Assembly (NCBI GenBank): GCA_025936115.1
Contig: JAICTZ010000014.1
Coordinates: forward strand, 1 to 64,000
Length of the DNA: 64,000 nucleotides
Direction of reading: 5' to 3'
Source of the DNA: Polyangiaceae bacterium
GTDB taxonomy: Bacteria > Myxococcota_A > Polyangia > Polyangiales > Polyangiaceae
A model generated the notes under the pieces. The model had not been told where the DNA came from. It saw only the letters and a program-made list of their open reading frames with translations, and did not search any database. The translations under genes and the position numbers were made by a program. Positions within the stretch are counted from its first letter, which is position 1; each line of letters starts with the position of its first letter. Below are positions 1 through 11,017 of this stretch, piece by piece.

Positions 1-2714
<2,714 letters not shown>

Positions 2715-2718
<4 letters not shown>

Positions 2719-4547
2719 TCGCTCGTTCCGCTCGTGTCTCCCGAGCGCTCCATATCCATGATCTTGAATTGCACGCGGCGGTTTCGCTGCCGACCGGCTT
2801 CCGTCGAGTTGTCGTCGAGCGGCTGATCCATGCCGTAGCCCTTGGCCACCAATCGCCCGGCGTCGATGCCGCCGCGCTCGGTGAGCCAGCGCACGACGCT
2901 CGCCGCGCGCCGTTCGCTGAGCTTCTTGTTGTAGGCGGCGCTGCCGCGGTTGTCGGTGTGACCCTGCACTTCGATGTGTTTGATCTGGGTGTGCTCGTTC
3001 AAGACGGCCGCGACTTGTCCCAAGAGCTCGTCGCTCGCGGGGAGGATCACGTCACTGCCGGTCTTGAATTGCACCTGCTGCAAGATGACGATTTCCGTCT
3101 TCGTCACCCGCACGAGCGAGGGGCAGCCGTTCTTTTGCGGATCGGGATCGGGCTTGCCCTTTTCTTCGGGGCAGGCGTCCTTGTCGTCGCGGATGCCGTC
3201 GCCGTCTCTGTCACCGGGGCAGCCGTTCTGCTCCTTGTCGTCGCTGTGAATGCCCGGGATGTCGGGGCAAGCGTCCTCGGCGTCGACGATCGTGTCGCCG
3301 TCGCGATCGGGCGGGCAGCCGTTCTTCTTCGGGTCGTCGTTGGCTTGGCCCGCGACGTCCGGGCACGCGTCGTCCGCGTCCAAGATGCCGTCGCCGTCGC
3401 GATCGGGCGGGCAACCGTTCGTCTTCGGGTCGTTGGTCGGAACGCCCGGCACCTTGGGACACGCATCGAGCTTGTCGATCACGTGGTCGCCGTCGCCGTC
3501 GGGACAGCCGTTCGTCTGCGGATCGCCCGTCCGCTCGCCGGGCGCGTCGGGACACACGTCGTCCGGATCGAGCACGCCGTCGTGGTCACGGTCGGACGGC
3601 TCATGCTTCTCTTCGGGTTCGGGCGCGTACGCAAAGCTTGCGACCACGCGTGCCGCGGGCGTGCCGAGCCCCCGCGTGAAGCCCGGACCCGCGCCGGCTC
3701 CGAATACGAAATCGCCGGCCCTGTAGCGCGCTCCCGCGATGCCTTCGAAGTTCGACGTGGCCTTGGCGAACGGGTCCTCGAACGTCGTGGTGCCGTAAAT
3801 TTCGGGCCCGAGCTGCAGCTTCTTCTTCGCGAGCAAGAAGCCGAGCGCCGCGCCCGCCGACATTTCGTTGCCGACCGTGCTCTCGAGCACCTGTTGCTTG
3901 GCTCGAATCGTCACGCCCGCGTGCACGGCGTACGCGATGATGCCCGCCTCGCCGGAGAGAAAGAGCTCGGGCGCACCGCGCGCCGTGCCGTCGCTCGTGT
4001 AATTCGACGGCGAGCCCGTCGGCACCCAGACGGAGCCACCGAGATCGAGCTCGGCGGGTCCGCGCGCCTCCCCGACCAAGCGTACGCGCGCGGAAAAGCG
4101 CAGGTCGCCGAACGCCGCGCCCGACGGAGACGGCACGCTGACCCCGCCTGCCGACGGCGAGTCGCCCGATGTCCAGAGCGCGACGGGCACGTTGAGTGAC
4201 AGGTTCAAGCGGCCGAAGAGGCCGACGCTCACGCTGCCGTGCATGAAGAGCTGATTTTTGACGACGTTGCCGGCGCTCGCATCGCCGTCGTTCGTGTAGA
4301 GCACGAGCGGGCGGTAGGCGTAATCACCGAGCAGCATCACGCGCACGGTCGACTCGCCGCCGGGATCGGCGCCGGGGACGCCGAAGAAGCGATCACCTGC
4401 CGGCGCGGGCTCGAAGCGATTGAGTGCGAACTTCTCGACCGTTTGCGCCGCCGAGCCGCGCGTGACGGCGAAAGCCGCCGCCGCGGCGGCGGTCGCGATG
4501 ATGCAACGTCGTGCGAGATGGCCTCGTACGAAAGCTCGTTTGACCAA
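2715..4547 (-). CDS. OmpA-family outer-membrane protein with five TSP3 repeats
   Basis: The protein has about 610 residues. A signal peptide ends near GSAAQ. A beta-barrel-like region with alternating hydrophobic strands spans about 35-310. Five about 32-residue TSP3 repeats (DRDGDGI ... DACP ... NGCP) lie at about 316-480, and a C-terminal OmpA peptidoglycan-binding domain lies at about 485-600, including VQGHTDNRGS and NKKLSERRAASV. Family knowledge: OmpA domains bind peptidoglycan and tether the outer membrane, and TSP3 repeats bind Ca2+. The frame is open to 4631, but the TTG at 4547 has an AGGGG Shine-Dalgarno 9 nt upstream and begins directly at a basic signal-peptide n-region, so I prefer it. 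Its TGA overlaps the next gene's ATG. Confidence 0.88.
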
Positions 4548-4694
4548 AACTTTTGACCCCTGGCTGGCGCATGAGCGCGGAATCGAGTGTCGAACGCGGC
4601 GGAGTAGAGCGTGCCTGCGAGCCGTACTCAAGCGCCCGCCTGCGCGCGTTCTCTGCCTACACTCACCGTCGATGTAGGAACGACGTGGGCGCCT

Positions 4695-5744
4695 CTATAT
4701 CGGCGGGGGCGTCGGCCGCTCGGCTGCCCGGGTCGCTCGCGCCACCACGACCTTCGATAAGAAGGCCGGCGTCGTGCTCTCGACGGTGAAGCCCGCTTCA
4801 CCGAGCTCGCGCTCGAGGTCCCAGCGCAGGTAATCGAAGAAAAACGGCTCGTTCATCTCGCGCCCGAAATTCTCGAGAAAGACCTCGAGCGACGGCGAGT
4901 CCGAGAGCTGGGCCGCGTCCTCGATCACGACGAGCCCGCCGTCGACCAGAACGCGACGCATTTCGGAAAGCACGTGCTTGCGCGCGCGAAGCGGCAGCTC
5001 GTGGAACAGGAACACGCTCGTCACCACTTCGAAGCTCGCGTCGGCGAAAGGCAGCGCCTCCGCGTTCGCGGTCGCGAGCGTCACGCCTCGGCCGGCCAGA
5101 AGCCCGCGTGCCTTCGCGATGTAGTACGGGCTGAGATCGACGCCGGTGAAATGGTGCCACGGCAGAGCGCGCTCGAGCTGATAGAGCAGCCGTCCGGTCC
5201 CGCACGCCACGTCGAGCACGCGCCGCCCGGAGGTCTGGCTCTGGAGCTCGCGTGCGATCGGCGCGACGGCCTGGCGTCGCATGACGTCGGCCGTTCCGAG
5301 AAATAGAAATTCGACGCCGAGGTCGTAGAGCTCAGCGGAGCGCCGGCTCAGGTAACCGTCGGTCTGCCAGTGAAAGTTGCGCCGGAAATACTCGGGGTAG
5401 GCGCCGAGCTCGACGTCGGGCGGCAAATCACGCACCTGACCGCGCCGCGCGCGGCCGAGCATGCGAGCCACCTCGACCGCGAGCTGCGGCAAGCCGGAGA
5501 GATACTCGCGCACCGGCAAGCTGAAGAGCAGCTCGCGCGAGTACAGGCCGCGCGCGACATTGTCGACGTCGCGCTCGAGGAGGTCGCGCAGGCGCTGCCT
5601 GAGCTCGTGCAGGTCTCGCTCGCTCGGCCGTCGACGGCGTCCAAGAAAGGGCCGGAGCCCGAGGTGAGCCGCGAGCAGCGAGAGACGGATGGTCGCCTGT
5701 TGAGCTCGGTAGGCAGCGCGCGTGACCGGTAAGAGCTTCGACAT
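4695..5744 (-). CDS. Class I SAM-dependent methyltransferase
   Basis: The protein has 349 residues. A helical N-terminal region of about 150 residues precedes a Rossmann methyltransferase fold. The SAM-binding motif I LDVACGTG is at about 177-184, the acidic residue after beta-2 is in GVDLSPYY (about 201-208), motif II is near NAEALPFAD, and a post-core strand contains GGLVVIEDAA. This is the Methyltransf_11/25 type; the substrate cannot be told from sequence. The gene stands alone on the minus strand, with the OmpA-like gene downstream and an M15 peptidase upstream. Confidence 0.85.
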   Translation of the reverse strand: MSKLLPVTRAAYRAQQATIRLSLLAAHLGLRPFLGRRRRPSERDLHELRQRLRDLLERDVDNVARGLYSRELLFSLPVREYLSGLPQLAVEVARMLGRARRGQVRDLPPDVELGAYPEYFRRNFHWQTDGYLSRRSAELYDLGVEFLFLGTADVMRRQAVAPIARELQSQTSGRRVLDVACGTGRLLYQLERALPWHHFTGVDLSPYYIAKARGLLAGRGVTLATANAEALPFADASFEVVTSVFLFHELPLRARKHVLSEMRRVLVDGGLVVIEDAAQLSDSPSLEVFLENFGREMNEPFFFDYLRWDLERELGEAGFTVESTTPAFLSKVVVARATRAAERPTPPPI

Positions 5745-5796
5745 GCTCTCGCGAGCGTGCCACGCCAGTATGGAAACGCTCGCTCGGGGCCGGCGC

Positions 5797-6870
5797 TCAG
5801 TGCGTGGACTTGCTCGCGGCCGCCTTGGCGCCGCTCGCGCTCGTCGCGGAGTGTGCGCTACGCGGTGTCACGCTCGGCTTGCAACTTGGCCCCGTGGAAA
5901 AACCGTCCGGTGGGGCCTTTTTGAGCCGCTGCTCGACGACGGCACTGTAGATGCCGTCCTCATTCATGGGATCGCTTGGATGATTGCGATTCCAGAGTCT
6001 TTGGAACGCGAGCACGTCCGTCATTTTGCGCGGGGTCGCGTCCGGCGCCTTGTAATCGAAGTGCACGCGATCGCTCGCGCCGAGCCAATGAAACTGCTCG
6101 GCCTCGAGCGCCGCGCGCCAGCTCGCGTGATCGGCGATGTCGAGCGCCAAGCCGAGCTCGTGATTGCTCTCGCCGGGTCGCGTCGCAAGCACCACACCAC
6201 ACGTCTTGTTCGCCGACCAGCGCCACACGAGATACTGCTGCGCGACCGTGCGAAGCGCGCTGTTCACTTTCATCGTGGTGTTCTTGTGCGCGTCGAGCAC
6301 ACGCACCAAACGATCGCGCGCTTCGGCTTGCAGGTATGGAAAGACGTACGGACCGGTGACGAGATTCGGTCGCGACGGCAAGGGCACGACCGCCTTCGGG
6401 TTGATGCAGCGCGCCTGTTCGATGATCTGTTTGCTGAGCCCTTCGATGCTCAGCGTCGAGCAGCTGCCCGCCACGGCATCTTGCACGGTTGCGAAATGCT
6501 GAGGCGGCGGAGGTTTCGGTGGACTCGGCTCCTCGCTCGCGCCGTCCTCGTCGAGCAGCGGGCCGTCCTCGGCCGGCGGCTCGTTCGCAGCGGAAGCGTC
6601 GGGACTCGTTTGGATTTCTGCCGCAGGCTCTTCGTCCGTCGCAGGGAACGCGACCGTGCTCGGCGAGAGCGCGTGAGCCGCTCCCCGGACGCGGGAGCTC
6701 ACGGACGCGCTCGTGCTCGCCGCCGAACCGGTCGCCCGTGAACCAGACTTGGCGATGAAGAAGACGTCGACGCCGATGACGGCGATCGGCACGGCGAGCG
6801 CGATGCCGACGAGCAGACGCCGCCGCAACGGCGTGGCCGCCGTGCGTCGTTGGTCGGCGTCGAACGGCAT
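5797..6870 (-). CDS. Membrane-anchored M15-family (D-Ala-D-Ala carboxypeptidase-like) metallopeptidase
   Basis: The protein has about 357 residues from the ATG at 6870; the frame is open to a TTG at 6909. An N-terminal transmembrane segment (about residues 17-39, LLVGIALAVPIAVIGVDVFF) is followed by a low-complexity Ser/Pro/Glu linker to about 125. The C-terminal domain carries the M15 zinc site: SNHELGLALDIAD (His237, Asp244) and DRVHFDY (His270). M15 enzymes cleave D-Ala-containing peptidoglycan stems, so a periplasmic cell-wall role is inferred. An about 70-residue region after the zinc site contains a FQRLWNRNHPSDPM segment resembling a peptidoglycan-binding helix. No strong Shine-Dalgarno is visible at either start. 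Confidence 0.82.
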   Translation of the reverse strand: MPFDADQRRTAATPLRRRLLVGIALAVPIAVIGVDVFFIAKSGSRATGSAASTSASVSSRVRGAAHALSPSTVAFPATDEEPAAEIQTSPDASAANEPPAEDGPLLDEDGASEEPSPPKPPPPQHFATVQDAVAGSCSTLSIEGLSKQIIEQARCINPKAVVPLPSRPNLVTGPYVFPYLQAEARDRLVRVLDAHKNTTMKVNSALRTVAQQYLVWRWSANKTCGVVLATRPGESNHELGLALDIADHASWRAALEAEQFHWLGASDRVHFDYKAPDATPRKMTDVLAFQRLWNRNHPSDPMNEDGIYSAVVEQRLKKAPPDGFSTGPSCKPSVTPRSAHSATSASGAKAAASKSTH

Positions 6871-7035
6871 GGGATCGGGGGCGGTACTGCGATCCCCAGC
6901 ACCGCGCAAGAGTCAGCAAGAAGCCGCGTTCAGGAAAGCCGAACGGCCCTCGAAGCGCCTGCTGCTCGCGCCGTTCACGTCGCGCTTGCACGAAGCGGCG
7001 CCGTGTGCGCGGGACGCTTGACGGAGTGGGGGCTC

Positions 7036-7473
7036 GTGCCCCACACCATCGTCGTGGAGTCACCGGTTCACGAGTACGCCGTCCTCATCATCGAACGGCA
7101 CCTCGATACGTTCGGTCATGTCAACAACGCCACCTACCTCGACCTGTTCGAGGCGGCACGTTGGGATTGGATCACGTCGAACGGCTTCGGCATCGAGCGC
7201 ATTCGAGAGCTCCAGCAGGGACCGACGGTCGTCGAGGTCACGCTCCGCTTCAAGCGCGAGATCAAGAACCGGCAGCGCATCCTGATCCGCTCGTGGGTCG
7301 AAAGCTACGAAGGCAAAATCTGCAACGTGATCCAGGAGATGCGGGACGAAACCGGCGAGCTCTGCTGCGACGCGCGCTTCCTGTGCGCGCTCTTCGACAT
7401 GCAGGCACGACGGCTGCTCGCTCCGACTCCCGACTGGCTTCGTGCGGTCGGCATGAAGCCGAAGACGGAGTGA
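7036..7473 (+). CDS. Hotdog-fold acyl-CoA thioesterase (YbgC/FcbC type)
   Basis: The protein has 145 residues. The frame is open upstream, but the GTG at 7036 has GGAG 9 nt before it and gives a normal family length. The active-site region reads HLDTFGHVNNATYLDLFEAA, the diagnostic 4-hydroxybenzoyl-CoA thioesterase motif, with the catalytic Asp in HLDTFGH and the Glu in LFEAARW. Members of this family hydrolyse acyl- or aroyl-CoA thioesters in the cytoplasm. It is divergent from the M15 peptidase gene. The physiological substrate is not predictable from this context. Confidence 0.9.
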   Translation: MPHTIVVESPVHEYAVLIIERHLDTFGHVNNATYLDLFEAARWDWITSNGFGIERIRELQQGPTVVEVTLRFKREIKNRQRILIRSWVESYEGKICNVIQEMRDETGELCCDARFLCALFDMQARRLLAPTPDWLRAVGMKPKTE

Positions 7474-8139
7474 CGTCTGCGTGCTCGCCGGCACGCGAGC
7501 GCATCCTGGCGGCGCGAGCTCACCCATCCGGTCATCACGCACGCGTGTGAAGGCGTGACACGACGGACGACGAGCGCATTGCCGCGCGCAAGTAGCACCC
7601 GAGGTCGCGCGCGTGCGCGTTCGTGACCTCGGGGACGTTCGTCACGCGTGTGGACGTTCGTCACGCGCCGGCGCGCAGCGTCCGCGCTCGTGCGCGCACC
7701 GCGGTCGTGCCCGCGTCCACGTCGCGCAACCCTCGGCGCACGTTCATGTGAACGCCTTCACGACGAGCCCGTGTCGCGTGGCGCTCTCGAGTACCCGCGC
7801 AGAACGTTCTAACGACCGCCACCACCCGTGAACGAGTTGGGACGACCCGCGCCGCGTGCGCACGCGTAGAGAATCCGATCGGGCGCGGCCGTGAACGGTG
7901 TGAGTACCGCCGCCTACGGATGAGGTTCGATCGACCTGACGCTGCGTCCCGGTTACGCCGAGCGAACACCGAATCGGTCCTCTGGCCAGCGCGTTCAACG
8001 GCTTGCCCGAGGCCAATCGTCGGCATCGAACGCACGCCGCTCGGTAGCCGCTGCGACACTCTTGGGGGTGCAGGCAACGGCAACGCGCCCGGACGCGAGG
8101 CCGCTCAATAGGTTCCAAAAAGGAAACAGTTGCCACCAA
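7474..8139. other. Gap without a supported gene (666 nt)
   Basis: Several overlapping frames are open here but none has a protein-like composition, a good ribosome site or a family match. The only structure seen is a 16-nt direct repeat (GGACGTTCGTCACGCG) at 7633-7648 and 7652-7667. The last 30 nt, beside the convergent protease gene end, are notably AT-richer. Confidence 0.5.
7633..7667. repeat. Short tandem direct repeat, 16 nt twice with a 19-nt period
   Basis: GGACGTTCGTCACGCG occurs exactly at 7633-7648 and 7652-7667, 160 nt downstream of the thioesterase gene. It may be an operator pair or chance in GC-rich DNA. Confidence 0.6.
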
Positions 8140-10824
8140 TTAATTACGATTCAGAAATGCGCGCCGGGTGTGCGCGACGCGCCGCCGTCCGCGAACGGCA
8201 AGTAGACTTGCGATGCACCAAGCGGCAATCCATCCATAATTACTCGCCTTTTCAGCGCCGACTCGGCAGCTGCAACCCGCGTGGTCACTCGGATTCGGCA
8301 GGTCCTGCCCACGCGGACGGGCGCCCCCAGTTGCAGCTGTCGCGTCCGCACCACCGATGCCAGCGGCCGCGTTCGCGGTACCGGCCCTCCCGCCGGCCGT
8401 ATTGCCGTCCGCGCTGCCCGTGCCGCCGTTCGTCGAGCTCGCCCCCGCCAGTGAGCTCGTGCCCGCCGTCGCTGCGCCGCTCGAGCCGCCATTACCCGCG
8501 AGGGCTGCGCTACCACCTGCGTTTTCGGCAACGCCCGCCGCGCCACCCACACGACCGGCGGCGCCCCCCGCCGTGCCCCCCGTCTCCGAGCTAGCTCCAG
8601 CTTCGCCCCCTGCGCCGCTCTCTCCCGTGGTGCCCGCGCTTCCGTTGTCGTTGGGCGGCTCTTCACTGCAGTCGCCTTGCGACGCATTCCAATCACCCGG
8701 GCAATTGTCGAGCACTTCGGGCACCCCGTCGCTGTCGCCGTCGCGTGCAGCGTCGGAGGCGAGCGCGACCCAGCGAAGGTCGGCGCTCGGGCGCGAGCTC
8801 GAGGCGGCGAGCTCGACGAAAAATCCGAGCCGCGCCTCGACGCCGCTTCGATCATCGAGTCGCAAGAGGGCCGCGCACGGCGTCACCAAGAGTGGTGCGC
8901 CGCTGCTATCGAGCAGACCGCAGCGAAGCCCCTCGTAGCTCGTGCTGCCGAGCCGCACGCTCCACGCGTGGCCGGGAGCGAGCGCTTCGCGTAAGAGCGC
9001 GAGGCGTTCCCCGGGCATGAGGAGCGCCTCGAAGCCTGCTTTCCCGTCGCCCGCGAAGCGCATCGGCAGCGGCCCGGCGAGCGCGTTGCCGCCGTCGTCG
9101 AGCGGGTAGAGCGCGGCTTCGAGCCGATCCTCGAGCGTGTCGAAGGAGTTGACCTGCCCCTCCCGTATCAAGACGATGCCGCCGAAGGCCCGCAGCTGGC
9201 CGCTGCTCGTGAGCGTCAGATTGGCGGCGCCCGCGCTCGGCGCCGCGAAGGTGACCGCGACGTCACTCGAGGCGGTGGCGTTGGGTGACGTGTCGAATGT
9301 CTGCGCGCCGACCTTGAACGTCAGATGCCCGCAAGCGCTCGCGCACGCGGCACGCGGCATGACTGCCGCGCCGGCCCGGTAGTCCGCGCCGGCCTCGAGG
9401 GAAAATCCGCCGATCGGATGCGCGCTGCCACTCGCGTCTTCGACGAATTTCTCTGGGTACGCGCCGAACACGGCGTCGGCCGCTACGGTCCCATCGGCAC
9501 CGAAGGCGTCGATCTGGCAGAGGAGGTGGTCGAAGATCGAAGCCGTTTGGTGGGCGCCGGCCGAAAACGGCAGATCGTCGACGTCGCGCTCCGCGACGGT
9601 GCGCCCCCGGCAGTCGGCTTGAATTTCGGACGTGTGCAGCGCCAAGAGCTCGTTCGGATCCATGCCGTCGCTGAGCAACGCCTGCGTGCCGGGTCCGCTC
9701 GCGGGGCCACCGGGGTTCGGCACCTGTTCGCACAGGCGACTGCCGAACGCCGCGCCCGACCGCGCGGCGAGACCGGCGAGCTCGTACTCCGGCGTGTCGC
9801 CCACGCGTACGAGCAAGCCGGAGCCGGAGGTCCCGTGACAGCCGTGCGCATCGACGGCAGTCGGCGTGATCCAGGTGGTCGGCGTGCCGTTGCTCCACGT
9901 GATCGAGCGGAGCGGCAAGAGGTCTCCTGCGTCGTCGAAGTAGTGGTAGTTCTGCGAAACGTCGCTGGTGCGCGTCACGTAATGCGTGATGCGATCGTCG
10001 GGCAAGGAGCTCTCGGGTCCGCCGAGATCGAGCACCTCGTGCTTCCAGTGCATGAGCGCCTCTTTGCCCGTGGGATTACCGCCGCGGTTGACGTTCAGAA
10101 AGCCGTACTTGTCGCCGGGACGTCCCGAGCAGTGGATGAGCGCCATGTCCCCGCCGTTCGCGTCGGGGCAGTCGTCGTTGGCGCCTGCGTAACAACGGTT
10201 CACGACCGTGCACGCGTACTCATCGAAGAGATAACCGTCGGCGGCGGAGAGCTTCGGTTGTGTGTAGGTCGGGAAGGTGCCCGTGAGCAGCGCCGGGACA
10301 TAGTTTCGAGCGAGAGCCGCCGTGGGTCGATACAGCCGGAGCTTCAGGGCGCTGAGATCGCTATCGTCCTCGGTCACGCAATGACCGGCCGTGACGGCGA
10401 AGCTCGGTGAGACCAGGGTCACCCCGCAGGAGAAGCGAATACGATTCGTCGCGGGAGCAGGTGCGTAGAGCGGAGGGCCACCGGCGCCCGTGACCGCCGG
10501 AACAATCAGAGCGGCGCTCGCCCACAGCGGTTCGGCTTGGGCTGCGAGCTCGCGCGCGAGCGTCGCGACGTTGTCCGCTTGCGTCGCCGAGGGATGCTGG
10601 GCGCTGAGCACGGGCAATGTCGGTGCGGGTGCGAAGGCGAGCCCGTAGAAGACACCGAGCCCCGTGCTCTGGACGGCCTCTCGTTCACGCCCCATTCGGG
10701 AGACGCCTAGCGACGACGTGTCGCTGCAGGCGAGCGCCGTGAGTCCCAGCCCGAGTAGTAAGCGCATCCTCGACTGCAAAACGCCCCGCGCGAGCGGCGC
10801 GTACCGCTTCGAACCCGACACCAT
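8140..10824 (-). CDS. Secreted trypsin-like serine protease with MYXO-CTERM anchor
   Basis: The protein has about 894 residues. An N-terminal signal ends in LTALAC (lipobox-like). The trypsin fold shows the full triad: VTAGHC (His148), GGDMALIHC (Asp226) and GTSGSG (Ser333). A long beta-rich region follows to about 700, then a TSP3-like stretch (DGDSDGVPEVLDNCP), an about 100-residue Gly/Ala/Ser linker, the motif GCSCRVG, a hydrophobic helix and an Arg-rich tail. That tail matches the MYXO-CTERM sorting signal, so surface display after processing is expected. Start choice is uncertain: the ATG at 10767 begins right at the hydrophobic signal but has its GAGG too close. The frame is open to 10863. 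Confidence 0.87.
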   Translation of the reverse strand: MVSGSKRYAPLARGVLQSRMRLLLGLGLTALACSDTSSLGVSRMGREREAVQSTGLGVFYGLAFAPAPTLPVLSAQHPSATQADNVATLARELAAQAEPLWASAALIVPAVTGAGGPPLYAPAPATNRIRFSCGVTLVSPSFAVTAGHCVTEDDSDLSALKLRLYRPTAALARNYVPALLTGTFPTYTQPKLSAADGYLFDEYACTVVNRCYAGANDDCPDANGGDMALIHCSGRPGDKYGFLNVNRGGNPTGKEALMHWKHEVLDLGGPESSLPDDRITHYVTRTSDVSQNYHYFDDAGDLLPLRSITWSNGTPTTWITPTAVDAHGCHGTSGSGLLVRVGDTPEYELAGLAARSGAAFGSRLCEQVPNPGGPASGPGTQALLSDGMDPNELLALHTSEIQADCRGRTVAERDVDDLPFSAGAHQTASIFDHLLCQIDAFGADGTVAADAVFGAYPEKFVEDASGSAHPIGGFSLEAGADYRAGAAVMPRAACASACGHLTFKVGAQTFDTSPNATASSDVAVTFAAPSAGAANLTLTSSGQLRAFGGIVLIREGQVNSFDTLEDRLEAALYPLDDGGNALAGPLPMRFAGDGKAGFEALLMPGERLALLREALAPGHAWSVRLGSTSYEGLRCGLLDSSGAPLLVTPCAALLRLDDRSGVEARLGFFVELAASSSRPSADLRWVALASDAARDGDSDGVPEVLDNCPGDWNASQGDCSEEPPNDNGSAGTTGESGAGGEAGASSETGGTAGGAAGRVGGAAGVAENAGGSAALAGNGGSSGAATAGTSSLAGASSTNGGTGSADGNTAGGRAGTANAAAGIGGADATAATGGARPRGQDLPNPSDHAGCSCRVGAEKASNYGWIAAWCIASLLAVRGRRRVAHTRRAFLNRN

Positions 10825-10980
10825 GCTGCGGACGATACACCGCCGCCTCTCTGGTCGGAGCATGACGCGCGCGACAGGGTGCGTGTGCCAGATGGCGTAG
10901 CTGCGCCACTTCGCCGCAGGCCTCGGAGTCTTATCTCCTTGTTAACATTGGAGAAATCTCGCAGTTACCGGGTGAGTGCC

Positions 10981-10996
10981 TGGCACGCTTGGTGCA
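10981..10996 (+). promoter_or_regulatory. Candidate sigma-54 (-24/-12) promoter
   Basis: TGGCACGCTTGGTGCA fits the consensus TGGCACG-N4-TTGCA with one mismatch and exact GG-N10-GC spacing. It lies 21 nt before the ATG at 11018, so the leader would be only about 10 nt. An AT-rich stretch lies just upstream (10925-10965). Myxobacteria use sigma-54 widely, but this is a prediction only. Confidence 0.45.
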
Positions 10997-11017
10997 GTAT
11001 GGCGGCTCAGGTGTGCC

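Noticed and set aside
7661..8083. Minus-strand frame of 140 residues in the 7.5-8.1 kb gap
   Set aside because: Arg/Thr-rich composition, no ribosome site and several equally open overlapping frames; judged non-coding.
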